64,000 nt of DNA from Lachnospiraceae bacterium (GTDB lineage Bacteria; Bacillota; Clostridia; Lachnospirales; Lachnospiraceae). Position 1 is the first letter of the stretch, and every line of letters starts with the position of its first letter. The notes under the pieces are model-generated. The model had not been told where the DNA came from and searched no databases. It saw only the letters and a list, made by a program, of their open reading frames with translations. Of the stretch, positions 16,432 through 25,007 are shown in pieces. The stretch covers positions 113,863 through 177,862 of the forward strand of contig CAJTBO010000007.1 in the NCBI GenBank assembly GCA_910573755.1. Reading direction: 5' to 3'. Made by a program: the position numbers and the translations under genes.

Positions 16432-17478
16432 ATGAAAGATCCCAGAGATATAGAAGAAAGGCTGGCAGAGGGGCGAAAAGACTATCAGAAGATCCCTGTG
16501 CCGGAAGAAGCGAGGGCAAGAGTGGAAACCGGTATCATGCGGGCGAAGGCGGAGAAGGAAGAGCAGATAGGGAAAGGGACGGAAAGAGGACATGAAAAAC
16601 CGGAAAAACAGGAAGCAGGAGGAAAAAAGAATATGAAAACCAATCAAAAGAAAATAATAATATTCCGTATCGCGGCGGCGGTGGCAGCAGCGGCGGCGGT
16701 CCTTGTTATTCTGCCGAATACAGGGGCGGTGGCGGCTCATGCCATGGGTTCCATTCCTGTGGTGGGAAAGCTGTTTCAGGCGGTAACATTCCGGGATTAC
16801 CGGTATGAAAGCAACCGGTTTGACGCCGATGTGGAGGTGCCCCAGATCGTGGTGGACGACATGGCAGAGGAAGAGGAGCAGACATCCGGACAGGAAGCGG
16901 AAAAGGATACCGCGGAGGGACAGAAAAAGGAAGAGGCTTCCGATGAACTGCAGGGAACGCTGGAACAGATCAACTTTGATATTGAAGAGGTGACAAACCG
17001 GCTGATCGGGGAGTTTCAGGCGTCGGCGGATCTTGGGGAAAGCTACGGCTCACTGGAGATCCATCATGAAACGGTGACAAATAATGACCGTTATTTTACG
17101 CTGAAGCTTTCCATCTATCAGGGGGCGGGCAGCGGCTTTGAATCCTATAAATTTTATACGATCGATAAAAAGACCGGAAAACAGATTCAGCTTGGGGATC
17201 TTTTTCAGGAGGACAGTGACTATAACGAGAGGCTCAGCGAGAATATCAAAGACCAGATGCGGGCAAAGATGAAAGAGGATGAGAACAGTTTTTACTGGGT
17301 GGATTATGAGGATGTGCCCGAATGGAATTTTGAGAGGCTGAAGGATGACCAGAATTTCTATTTTGACGAGGCGGGAAATATTGTAATCTCCTTTGATGAG
17401 TACGAGGTGGCGCCGGGATATATGGGAGCATCGGAATTTACGGTAGAGCTGGAAGTCTTTGAGGATATTTTAAAGTAA
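16432..17478 (+). CDS. RsiV-like membrane anti-sigma factor with DUF3298 domain
   Basis: A 348-residue single-pass protein. The cytoplasmic N-terminus (~70 residues) should hold the sigma factor. One membrane helix is Ala-rich (residues ~73-103) and ends in VAAHAMGS, an AxA signal-peptidase-type cut site. Outside is an acidic spacer and a DUF4163/DUF3298-like sensor (residues ~185-345; TLKLSIYQGAGSGFESYKF and NIVISFDEYEVAPGYMGAS). In B. subtilis RsiV the outer domain binds lysozyme and signal peptidase cleavage then releases SigV. The AxA motif is consistent with the same mechanism. I start at ATG 16432, 7 bases after GGAAG, rather than the in-frame ATG at 16393. Confidence 0.88.
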   Translation: MKDPRDIEERLAEGRKDYQKIPVPEEARARVETGIMRAKAEKEEQIGKGTERGHEKPEKQEAGGKKNMKTNQKKIIIFRIAAAVAAAAAVLVILPNTGAVAAHAMGSIPVVGKLFQAVTFRDYRYESNRFDADVEVPQIVVDDMAEEEEQTSGQEAEKDTAEGQKKEEASDELQGTLEQINFDIEEVTNRLIGEFQASADLGESYGSLEIHHETVTNNDRYFTLKLSIYQGAGSGFESYKFYTIDKKTGKQIQLGDLFQEDSDYNERLSENIKDQMRAKMKEDENSFYWVDYEDVPEWNFERLKDDQNFYFDEAGNIVISFDEYEVAPGYMGASEFTVELEVFEDILK

Positions 17479-17547
17479 GGCGGGGGAAATTCGGGTTCTG
17501 GTAAAAAATGCCTGCCATATACGGTAATTCTCAAAGTAAAATAACGG

Positions 17548-17590
17548 ACAGGGGCGGAAAGATCATCCATGACGAACTTTCCGCCCCTGT
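17548..17590. terminator. Terminator between rsiV-like and bceB-like genes
   Basis: A perfect 14-bp stem (ACAGGGGCGGAAAG / CTTTCCGCCCCTGT) with a 15-base loop lies between the converging genes. The minus-strand side continues with TTATTTTAC, so it best serves the transporter operon read leftward. Confidence 0.75.
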
Positions 17591-17607
17591 TGTAAAACAT
17601 CCCCCTG

Positions 17608-19701
17608 TTATCTGCTCACATTCCGGCAGAAGCTGATAAAAGTCACCGCAAAATAGACCAGATAAATACCGAAAAACAGCGCGGTGCTCTTTAGGAAGAA
17701 AGAGCCGGGGGATACCGGCACACCGGTCGCAAAGACAAAGAGTTTCCCTGCGAAGAGCATCATTTTTCCGCTGATCAGGACGGCAAGCAGGGCGGGGCAA
17801 AGATAGCATGCCGCAAGCTGCCTCAGGATAAGGCGGTGGATCCCGGATTCCTTTACCCCGAGCCTGGACAGGATATCGTAATGGTATCTGCAGCGAGCCG
17901 AATCGCTGAGCTGCTGTACGGACAATACGGTCACTGCCACGCATAAAAAGACCAGTCCGATATAAAACAGCGGGATCATCAGGGCGGCAAGCATATAAGT
18001 GAGGGAGGATCTGAGGTTTTCCCTCACTTCGTTGACGGCGTTGAATACAAGTATGGTATCCGAACCATAACATCTGTTACCTTTCAGGGCGGGACTGATA
18101 TCAGTTCCCCCGATCATGGTGTCGTTTATTTTGTCATATCTCAGTTCATTCAGTTCTTCCCGCAGAGTGAGAGGGGCGGGGCCGTTTATATCCAGAGCGA
18201 GTTCCGCGTAATAGGGGTACATGCGGGCGAGTACCTGATCCGGCACGACGATCAGATAGTCGCCGCCGTTATGTCCGTCCTGCGAAAAGGGGTCTGTGTA
18301 AATGCCGCCGCAGGAAAGGGACAGGCTGCCGTCCGCATCGGCAAGTTTCAGGTCATCGCCGACGGAACGTACTTCTTTTTCCAGCCGGAGCTTGATCTGC
18401 AGGGCATATTCCGTATCGCTGAGATTTATCTCCTCGTAGCCCAGCATGGCGCGCAGTGTATTGTAGTCGGAAAGCCCCATGTAAGTGTCATAGGTGCAGT
18501 ATACGCTTTCGTTTTCCAGTTTTTGCCTGATCTTATCCATGTCAGGGGTGCCGTCTGGATTTTGGAACATGGTGCCCCATGCCTGAAGATGGGTCAGCAT
18601 CCAGGCATTTACCCGGTTCCCGCCGTCGGTGTAAATACGATAGGGGAAGAGATCCTGTATCTCCGTTCTTTTTTCCAGAAATTGTATCTCATCCTGAAAA
18701 TCATCCGTCGGATCGGGACTGTAGAGCAGGATATCAAAAGGAAATTTATATTCCAGCAGAGAATTCTGCCAGGCGCTGAACATCAGGGCGATGGAAGATC
18801 CCATCAGAGCCAGTGTGAAAAGCGCGGTCAGGGTTCCCAAAGTAAACTGCATGGTGCGGATCTTTCCCGAAAACTGCCGGAGCAGAAACAGGTTCTGTCC
18901 CCTGTAGATCCTTTTGCCGCCCTTTCGGATATAGCAGATGATCCGGGCGGAGAGGCCGATATAAAACAGATAGATCGTAAGGACCAGCCCGATCAGAAAC
19001 AGGCAGATCTGGATGTCGTTTGAGAGTACGCCGAAGAGCGCCCAGAAAAGGAACAAAAACAGAATGGACAGGGGCATGAGAAATTGTTTCAGCGTCTCAT
19101 GCTTTTCTCCGATCTGTTCGTTGCGGCGCTCCGCCTCCAGCAGGTCATGAATATTCATTTTTTTGAATTTCCGACGGCAGCGGAACAGGGAGACGATAAA
19201 ACAGCAGCCGTAACACAGCAGGGTCATGATAACGGTGCCCGGATGGAGCGCGATATGGAGATGGTAAGTCATCCGGAGCATGGAAAACAGGATTGCCATC
19301 AGAATCTGCTGAAGCAGGATGCCAAAGCCCATGCCGAGCAGCAGGGAAAAGCTGCCGAGCAGGATGTTTTCCTGCAGGTACAGTTTTGCTATTGTGCCCT
19401 TTTTCATGCCGAGCAGGAGGTAGATGCCGAATTCACGGCTTCTTTTTCCCATCATAAAGCGCACCATATAACCGATCAGCCATGCCGTGATCCATACGAT
19501 AAATACGGTGGCAAGTACCACAAGCACTTCCAGCATATCTTCCGCATCGTAGTATTTTCCGGCTTCATTCTGAAAGAGCAGACTGTTAAAGGTATACATC
19601 AGTGCGCTGATCAGGGACATGGTGAGCAGATAGACCAGATAGTCTCTGGCGGAACGTTTCATATTTCGGAAAGCCAGTTTACTGAGCATCGGGCAATTCA
19701 C
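17608..19701 (-). CDS. BceB-type ABC transporter permease (FtsX domain)
   Basis: A 697-residue permease of the peptide-antibiotic resistance family. It opens with SKLAFRNMKRSARDYLVYLLT, has two blocks of FtsX-type membrane helices and a large extracellular domain between (roughly residues 310-540), ten predicted spans overall. BceB proteins both sense and free wall-active peptides from lipid II-cycle intermediates and signal to a BceS-type kinase. Its ATPase gene overlaps it by 23 bases. Uniquely here, the kinase and regulator expected next to it are 5 kb upstream behind an unrelated cassette. Confidence 0.9.
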   Translation of the reverse strand: MNCPMLSKLAFRNMKRSARDYLVYLLTMSLISALMYTFNSLLFQNEAGKYYDAEDMLEVLVVLATVFIVWITAWLIGYMVRFMMGKRSREFGIYLLLGMKKGTIAKLYLQENILLGSFSLLLGMGFGILLQQILMAILFSMLRMTYHLHIALHPGTVIMTLLCYGCCFIVSLFRCRRKFKKMNIHDLLEAERRNEQIGEKHETLKQFLMPLSILFLFLFWALFGVLSNDIQICLFLIGLVLTIYLFYIGLSARIICYIRKGGKRIYRGQNLFLLRQFSGKIRTMQFTLGTLTALFTLALMGSSIALMFSAWQNSLLEYKFPFDILLYSPDPTDDFQDEIQFLEKRTEIQDLFPYRIYTDGGNRVNAWMLTHLQAWGTMFQNPDGTPDMDKIRQKLENESVYCTYDTYMGLSDYNTLRAMLGYEEINLSDTEYALQIKLRLEKEVRSVGDDLKLADADGSLSLSCGGIYTDPFSQDGHNGGDYLIVVPDQVLARMYPYYAELALDINGPAPLTLREELNELRYDKINDTMIGGTDISPALKGNRCYGSDTILVFNAVNEVRENLRSSLTYMLAALMIPLFYIGLVFLCVAVTVLSVQQLSDSARCRYHYDILSRLGVKESGIHRLILRQLAACYLCPALLAVLISGKMMLFAGKLFVFATGVPVSPGSFFLKSTALFFGIYLVYFAVTFISFCRNVSR

Positions 19702-20446
19702 CTCCTGTCAGGGAAAGTACGTCCAGAATTTCCTGTAAGAAAAATTTACGGGGTTTTCGGGCGCGGATCAGTTCATGGAATATTTTTCCGTCCTTTAAAA
19801 ACAGGATACGGCTGCAGTAGCTGGCGGAAAAGGCGTCGTGGGTTACCATCAGGATGGTTGCGCCGAGTTTTTGGTTGAGGCCGGTGAAGGTCTCTAGCAG
19901 GGTGCGGGAGGAGCGGGAATCCAGCGCGCCGGTGGGTTCATCCGCCAAAAGCAGCACGGGATCGTTGGCGAGAGCCCTGGCGCAGGCGCAGCGCTGTGCC
20001 TGCCCGCCGGATACCTGATAGGGGAATTTTCCGCGGATCTCTTCGATGTGCAGCAGATTCAGCAGCCTGTCGCAGGTTTCCCGTATTTTCTTTTTGCCGC
20101 CGCCCTGCAAAGTCAGGGCAAGGACAATGTTTTCCTCGATGGTCAGTGTATCGAGCAGGTTGTACTGCTGAAAGATAAAGCCCAGATTGTGCTTTCTGAA
20201 TTCCGAGAGGGCATCTTCGGAAAGGGCGGTAATATCCGTGTTTTCGTAGAAGATGTGTCCGGAACTTACCCGGTCGATGGTGGCAAGGAGGTTAAGGAGC
20301 GTTGTCTTGCCGGAACCGGAGGCGCCCATGATTCCCACAAATTCCCCTTGATTTACGGAGAAACTGAGTCGGTCTATTGCCTTTGTCACGTGGGAAGCGG
20401 TGCCGTAATATTTTTCGATGTCGCATACTTTGATATAATTGTTCAT
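19679..20446 (-). CDS. BceA-type ABC transporter ATPase
   Basis: A 255-residue ATPase of the MacB/BceA type. Walker A is GASGSGKTT (residues ~41-49), the Q-loop is FIFQQYNLLDTLT, the signature is VSGGQAQRCACARAL, and Walker B is LLLADEPTGALD. The C-terminal extension after DGKIFHELIRARKPRK is typical of the subfamily. The ribosome site GAGGTAAC precedes ATG 20446. The upstream region carries a poor -35, a TATCAT -10 and a direct repeat resembling an OmpR-family binding site, so the operon is probably switched on by the distant BceR-like regulator. Confidence 0.92.
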   Translation of the reverse strand: MNNYIKVCDIEKYYGTASHVTKAIDRLSFSVNQGEFVGIMGASGSGKTTLLNLLATIDRVSSGHIFYENTDITALSEDALSEFRKHNLGFIFQQYNLLDTLTIEENIVLALTLQGGGKKKIRETCDRLLNLLHIEEIRGKFPYQVSGGQAQRCACARALANDPVLLLADEPTGALDSRSSRTLLETFTGLNQKLGATILMVTHDAFSASYCSRILFLKDGKIFHELIRARKPRKFFLQEILDVLSLTGGELPDAQ

Positions 20447-20560
20447 ATGTTACCTCGCTTCTGTGTTTAGTTTCTGCACTGCCGTTTTGTATCATACAGG
20501 TTTGCGGATGCGGCGCAGACAGGAACAGCGGTTTTTCCGCTGTTGCTTCGGGATAATGTT

Positions 20561-20617
20561 ATGATAGCACAGGGGGCGGGAATTTTGATATAAAGACAGA
20601 TTAAAGTTATCTTACAG
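20561..20617 (-). promoter_or_regulatory. Activator-dependent promoter of bceAB-like genes with response-regulator direct repeat
   Basis: On the minus strand, CTGTAA (20617-20612) and CTTTAA (20606-20601) form a direct repeat with an 11-base period, ~12 bases upstream of where a -35 should be. The -35 itself is poor, and the -10 is TATCAT (20566-20561). This is the geometry of an OmpR-family activated promoter. In the leader, AACAGCGG / CCGCTGTT (20524-20544) forms a perfect hairpin. Confidence 0.5.
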
Positions 20618-20687
20618 TTTTGAAAGGAAAACGGGAAGTCGTGAGCGATGAAGGACTTGCGGGGGCCAATCGGGAGCGGCGGAGCGG

Positions 20688-21833
20688 TTAACATTTCAGG
20701 ATTTCCACAAATACGATAAGCGCCGTCAGAAGGAGCGGAACGATATATTTCCGCGGATGGTGCCACAGGCCGCTTTCCGTTTTCCAGTTCCGGATCGGGA
20801 AAAACCATTCCAGAAGGACGGACAGAAGGGCGTTTAAAATGGCAAACAGCAGGGCACAGCCGGCGTCTGTGATATGGATGCTGCCGTTTATAATCTGCCA
20901 GGCGCACAGATAGACGGAGAGGATGGAACAATTGACGGCGGAAAGAAACAGACAGTAGGGCAGGCAAAAGCGCTTTTGCTGTCCCGGCAGAGCCCGGATG
21001 GACTGCTCAAGGTCCGGCGAGCCCGAGAGCAGGGTACAGAGCGGCGTGTTCAGGCAGAGCATGGGAAAGCCGAAGGAAAGAAGGGGCAGTTCTTCTGATG
21101 ATCTAAACAGCAGCGGCAGAAAGCAGGCGGCAGCGCACAGCCCGGCTGTGTTAAGCAGGTGATTTTTATTCCGGCGAAGATACCGGAGCAGATAGAGCAG
21201 GAAACTCCCCCCGGCTTTTGTGTACCGGATGGGTTTCTTTTGCACCGGCAGATGATACAGGCGATAGGCATCGGCAAAGGATAAATATAACAGCGCCCCG
21301 GCGGAACCTGCCAGCGCCATTGCCGGGACTGTTTTCAAAGAGCGGATCAGAAAGAGCACGCCGGGAATACAGAGTATCCGGAACAGAGAGGAAAATAACT
21401 TCTTTTTTTTACACAGCAGAAAAACTGCAGCGGATACAAGGCAGGCATGAACGCCGCAGAGAAGGGCGGTCAAAAGTTCTGATATATTCCATGCGGAGAC
21501 TGCAAAAAATATACTCCAGAGAATTGCTGTTTTGGTGGTAAGGGTATATCCGGACAATGCAAAGACAGCGGAAAACACCAGGTTTTTGCGGTCAAAGGGA
21601 ACAGCCAGCATGCCCTGCAGTATTTCGGAAAGCCGGTTTCCGCAGAGGGTCTGCCACATAACGGATACGCTGAAGAGCGTAGATGCAAGATACAGGATAA
21701 ACGGCGCAACAGTCAGTCTGATCCCGGCTGTATGAAGGGCGAGGAACAGGATAAAGGCTGTCAGCAGGCTTTTGGAGATGCTTTCGTATCTGGCGCCGCA
21801 GAGTTGTCTCAAAATGGTGTTGAAAAGGTTCAT
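20688..21833 (-). CDS. ABC transporter permease of the LytTR-associated cassette
   Basis: A 381-residue protein with about ten hydrophobic segments and no enzymatic motif. Its start overlaps the stop of the ATPase gene (ATGA), so it is the membrane half of that transporter. I do not recognise a named permease family; the size and gene order resemble ABC-2-like exporters controlled by LytTR two-component systems. The short basic loop around QKKPIRYTKAGG (residues ~197-208) may be the coupling segment. It is the last gene of the inserted cassette, 241 bases before the bceA-like start. Confidence 0.7.
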   Translation of the reverse strand: MNLFNTILRQLCGARYESISKSLLTAFILFLALHTAGIRLTVAPFILYLASTLFSVSVMWQTLCGNRLSEILQGMLAVPFDRKNLVFSAVFALSGYTLTTKTAILWSIFFAVSAWNISELLTALLCGVHACLVSAAVFLLCKKKKLFSSLFRILCIPGVLFLIRSLKTVPAMALAGSAGALLYLSFADAYRLYHLPVQKKPIRYTKAGGSFLLYLLRYLRRNKNHLLNTAGLCAAACFLPLLFRSSEELPLLSFGFPMLCLNTPLCTLLSGSPDLEQSIRALPGQQKRFCLPYCLFLSAVNCSILSVYLCAWQIINGSIHITDAGCALLFAILNALLSVLLEWFFPIRNWKTESGLWHHPRKYIVPLLLTALIVFVEILKC

Positions 21834-22528
21834 GGTCTCAATGCCTCCCGGATGGAATCAGGTTTTGTTTCCTTTGTGATAAAACTTTTGGTGATCTGCC
21901 CCTGTTCCAGTACCAGTATCCGGTCCGAGGTAAGGCAGATGCTCTCGAGAATGTGGGATGAAAAAAGTACCGTGCCGTACTGCCGGTAGCCGCTGATCAG
22001 CTGATAGAGGTATTCGGCGCTCTGAAAATCGAGGCCGTTTACCGGTTCATCCAGTAAGAGCAGGGCGGGATGCAGGGCAAAGGCTGTGATCAGAAATACT
22101 TTTTTCAGATTGCCGGTGGAAAGCTCCTTTAACAGTGTATCCGTATATTTTTCAAACTGAAAGCCTTCCACCAGCCCGGAAACATCCGGCAGCGGCATGC
22201 TGTAGGATGCCGCCGCATAGGCGAGATATTCCCGGAAGGTGAAATACGGAAAGGAACGGTCTTCCGCAAATACGATATATCTGTTTTTCAGAAAGTCTTT
22301 ATCCCGGAAGGAAAAGGGAGATCCCTTAAAGAGCAGGCTTTCTTGGCGGAAGTTTTTTAAAAGGCCGGCAATGGTCCTCATCAGTGTGGTCTTTCCGGCG
22401 CCGTTGAGCCCGATCAGCCCGACCGCCTCGTTTGAGGCAAGGTTCAGCGAAAAGCCGTTGAGCACCGGGGTATCCGGTGTGTACCAGATACGCATATTCC
22501 GTATGGAAAGAAGGGAAGGATTCTGCAT
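21830..22528 (-). CDS. ABC transporter ATPase of the LytTR-associated cassette
   Basis: A 232-residue ATPase with Walker A GLNGAGKTT (residues ~38-46), Q-loop VFAEDRSFPY, signature LSTGNLKKVFLI and Walker B LLLDEPVNGLD. The LSTGN-type signature and the RSFPYFTF segment are characteristic of ABC-2-type exporter ATPases such as CcmA/YxlF relatives. Its stop overlaps the permease start by 4 bases, and the small membrane protein gene is 6 bases upstream. The substrate is unknown: a peptide or lipid-type compound is plausible given the peptide-sensing kinase style of the cassette. Confidence 0.85.
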   Translation of the reverse strand: MQNPSLLSIRNMRIWYTPDTPVLNGFSLNLASNEAVGLIGLNGAGKTTLMRTIAGLLKNFRQESLLFKGSPFSFRDKDFLKNRYIVFAEDRSFPYFTFREYLAYAAASYSMPLPDVSGLVEGFQFEKYTDTLLKELSTGNLKKVFLITAFALHPALLLLDEPVNGLDFQSAEYLYQLISGYRQYGTVLFSSHILESICLTSDRILVLEQGQITKSFITKETKPDSIREALRP

Positions 22529-22534
22529 GGTATC

Positions 22535-22705
22535 TCACTCCTTTTCTTCACTGCTTTTTTTATGGAGCGACCGGGCGGAGAGCGAAAACATGCCCCCGAG
22601 CATGAGATAGAGCAGGGCGAACGGGATGTTCGCTGTGATAAAGCAAAAGATCATGCAGACCAGAAAAAGAATACCAAGTATCAGACGAAAATAATAGTGA
22701 CGCAT
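22535..22705 (-). CDS. Small two-helix membrane protein
   Basis: A 56-residue protein with two adjacent hydrophobic stretches (LILGILFLVCMIFCFITA and ALLYLMLGGMFSL) and a charged C-terminus ending KKSSEEKE. The start is ATG 22705, 8 bases after AGGAGG; the longer open frame upstream overlaps the kinase gene and is not credible. It lies between the kinase and ATPase genes and is probably an accessory subunit of the transporter or a membrane-bound modulator of the kinase. I do not recognise a family. Confidence 0.7.
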   Translation of the reverse strand: MRHYYFRLILGILFLVCMIFCFITANIPFALLYLMLGGMFSLSARSLHKKSSEEKE

Positions 22706-22823
22706 AGTTGTTACCTCCTCGGAATGTGTTTTGTTTGTTGTATCTGTATCATATCCGAAAAAGTAAGGCTGTGCGGAAGTGTCCGCAAACGGCAGGTTTT
22801 TGACCGCGAACGGAGAGAAAGGA

Positions 22824-24194
22824 TTACGGGGCGGCGGGCACGCCCTGATAGGAGAGGGTGACGACAGCCGTAAAGGTATCCCTGGTGCAGGAAGTCTGCA
22901 GGATGCCGTCATATTTTTCCGAGGCACTTTGGACGCTTTTCAGCCCCCATCCGTGCAGTCCGCCCCCGGTCTTTGTTGTTTTGAGGGAATCTTTTTCCCG
23001 GACGGGCGGGATAGAGAAGCTGTTTTCCGCTTTGATGACCAGCATTTGATGGATGCGGCGGATGGTAAGTGTGATAAACCGCCGATTCGGGTCCGGCACC
23101 TGCCCGGCGGCTTCCAGGGCATTGTCCAGCAGGTTTCCCAGTATGGCGCACAGATCAACGCTTTTGATGTCTGCCCGGCGGGGGAATTCTGCCTGTACCC
23201 GGAAGGATATGCCGGCGGCTTTTGCGGCGGCGGCTTTGCTGCCGATCAGATAGTCTGCGGCTTCATCGCCGGTCCATACCGTATCGGTGATTTCCGCTAT
23301 AGGCGCCTTAAGCGCATCCAGATATTGTATGGCCTCCTCTGTTTTGCTGTGGGAAAGAAGCCGGCGGAGGACGCCGATATGGTTGTGGAGATCATGGAAA
23401 AGCCTGGCGTTGACGGCATAGGCGTTGTTTAAAGCGGTATAGTCGCGCTCTAAAAGTTCAGCCTGTTCTGCCTGTAATCGGGCAAGTTCTTTTTCCGTCT
23501 CGTACTGGCGGCGCATATGGAATACCAGTATGCCGGACATCAGGACGACGGACAGGATGATCCACATATCCAGCGTATCGTCAGGGATGGGGATAACGGT
23601 CTGTTCGGAGAGCGTTATAAGAGCCAGAAAACCGGTTACTGCGACAGCGCAGGAGAGGCGGGGCATTGCCTGCAGGACATTGGACTTACTGTTTATAAAA
23701 TATACTGTAAAAACAATAAGAAGCGCATGAAGCGACAAGCCCGCAGACAGGGAGATTCCCGAAGAGGGAGCGGGAAAAGCCGGTGCATGGAACAATACGC
23801 CAGCCCATGCGGTGAACAGAAACAGCCACAAGGAAACGGCTGTTTCATAAAAAATGCCGAGAAACAGGCTGATTCTGGTGTCTGCGCGCAGCAGAAGGCG
23901 GGCGCAGAGCGTGATCCAGAGGACTTCCGATGCCGTGCGGTAAAATTCCGGCAGATTCCAAAGAGACTGAACGGCCCGAAGGACTAAGGCGCCGATCAGG
24001 GCGGCGGATAAACCGGCACAGAAAGGTATCTTGCGGAATGTACGGCAAAATGTGCTGCTGTTTTGGGGCGGAGCGGCAGGCGGAAGGGATGCCGGATCTT
24101 TTGCGGCATTTGTGCCGGCTGTCAGACACAGGCACAGGAAGATCCGTACACTGCTTAAAATAATATGGAACAATATAAAAATAACATCTGTCAT
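22824..24194 (-). CDS. GHKL-domain sensor histidine kinase (AgrC/LytS-like)
   Basis: A 456-residue kinase with about six to seven N-terminal membrane spans (to ~residue 215), a coiled coil, the H-box LFHDLHNHIGVLRRLL (His near residue 269) and a GHKL ATPase domain with N-box ILGNLLDNALEAA (~residue 338) and a GGGLHGWGLKSV G-box. This is the AgrC-type class that commonly reads peptide or small-molecule signals. No AgrB/AgrD pheromone genes are visible nearby. Its start overlaps the stop of the LytTR regulator gene (ATGA). Confidence 0.88.
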   Translation of the reverse strand: MTDVIFILFHIILSSVRIFLCLCLTAGTNAAKDPASLPPAAPPQNSSTFCRTFRKIPFCAGLSAALIGALVLRAVQSLWNLPEFYRTASEVLWITLCARLLLRADTRISLFLGIFYETAVSLWLFLFTAWAGVLFHAPAFPAPSSGISLSAGLSLHALLIVFTVYFINSKSNVLQAMPRLSCAVAVTGFLALITLSEQTVIPIPDDTLDMWIILSVVLMSGILVFHMRRQYETEKELARLQAEQAELLERDYTALNNAYAVNARLFHDLHNHIGVLRRLLSHSKTEEAIQYLDALKAPIAEITDTVWTGDEAADYLIGSKAAAAKAAGISFRVQAEFPRRADIKSVDLCAILGNLLDNALEAAGQVPDPNRRFITLTIRRIHQMLVIKAENSFSIPPVREKDSLKTTKTGGGLHGWGLKSVQSASEKYDGILQTSCTRDTFTAVVTLSYQGVPAAP

Positions 24195-24910
24195 ATATGC
24201 ATCCCCCAGTAGCGGCAGATCTGTTCCTTGACATCCTGCAAATGGGAACGGCTGACGGGAAGAGAGGTGCCGTTTTTCAGGACAGCCATACCGTTTCTGA
24301 TCTGCATGACGTGGATCAGGTTGACGATAATGCCGCGGTCGATAAAGATAAATTCCTCCGTTCCCAGCTCTTCATAGACCTGCTGCAGGCTTTTTCTCAC
24401 TTTGGAACAGCCCCCGGAAGTGGTGATGGCGGCGTTTTTTCCGTCCCGCTCGATGTAGAGGATATCCCTGCAGGGAATCTTTTCGAGGCGGCTGTTTGTC
24501 TGTATGGTGTAGGTTTTTCCTTCTTCGAGTACAATCAGCTTCACCGCGTCGGTGATGGCGGCAGGCAGGCGCCGGGCGGTATCATCCTTCGGTACATACC
24601 GGAAGATGGACAGTTCAAAAGCGTCTATGGCATATTCGATATGGGAAGTGATGAAGATGATCTTAACCTGCGGCAGATAAGGCTTTATCTTTTCCGCGAT
24701 CTCCATGCCGGTACTGCCCGGCATTTCGATATCCAGCAGGATCAGGTCGAAGAAAAAGCGGTCTTCCGTTATGTCGTAAAACAGGTTGCCGCTGGCGGTA
24801 TAGAGCGTAATTTCCCCCGGGCTGCCGCACTGTTTCAGACAGGACTCGGCAATTTCTTTATGAGCCGTAACGGCTGTTTTGTCATCATCGCAGATCGCTA
24901 TATGCAGCAT
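24191..24910 (-). CDS. LytTR-family response regulator
   Basis: A 239-residue regulator: receiver domain (ICDDDKTAV at the start, phospho-acceptor in LLDIEMPGSTG near residue 59) and a C-terminal LytTR DNA-binding domain (from IQTNSRLEKIPCRDILYIE to the end). It is the first gene of the cassette and has its own consensus promoter at 24928-24956. It is expected to control the cassette's exporter, as in AgrA/VirR-type systems. The ribosome site GAGGTG precedes ATG 24910. Confidence 0.92.
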   Translation of the reverse strand: MLHIAICDDDKTAVTAHKEIAESCLKQCGSPGEITLYTASGNLFYDITEDRFFFDLILLDIEMPGSTGMEIAEKIKPYLPQVKIIFITSHIEYAIDAFELSIFRYVPKDDTARRLPAAITDAVKLIVLEEGKTYTIQTNSRLEKIPCRDILYIERDGKNAAITTSGGCSKVRKSLQQVYEELGTEEFIFIDRGIIVNLIHVMQIRNGMAVLKNGTSLPVSRSHLQDVKEQICRYWGMHI

Positions 24911-24927
24911 AAGAACACCTCGCTGGT

Positions 24928-24956
24928 ATTATACTATATTCCGGCGGATATCTCAA
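24928..24956 (-). promoter_or_regulatory. Promoter of the LytTR/GHKL/ABC cassette
   Basis: On the minus strand, TTGAGA (24956-24951), exactly 17 bases and TATAAT (24933-24928). The start codon follows after about 18 bases, giving a very short leader. The presence of an independent promoter supports the cassette being a separate transcription unit placed between the Bce kinase and transporter genes. Confidence 0.75.
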
Positions 24957-25007
24957 TCCGTAACAGAGAAACCGGAGGCTGAACGGTTACATGCGGTCTG
25001 CAGGCAG

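Noticed and set aside
18271..19023. 250-codon plus-strand frame
   Set aside because: Opposite the bceB-like gene, whose FtsX pattern is clear; no ribosome site.
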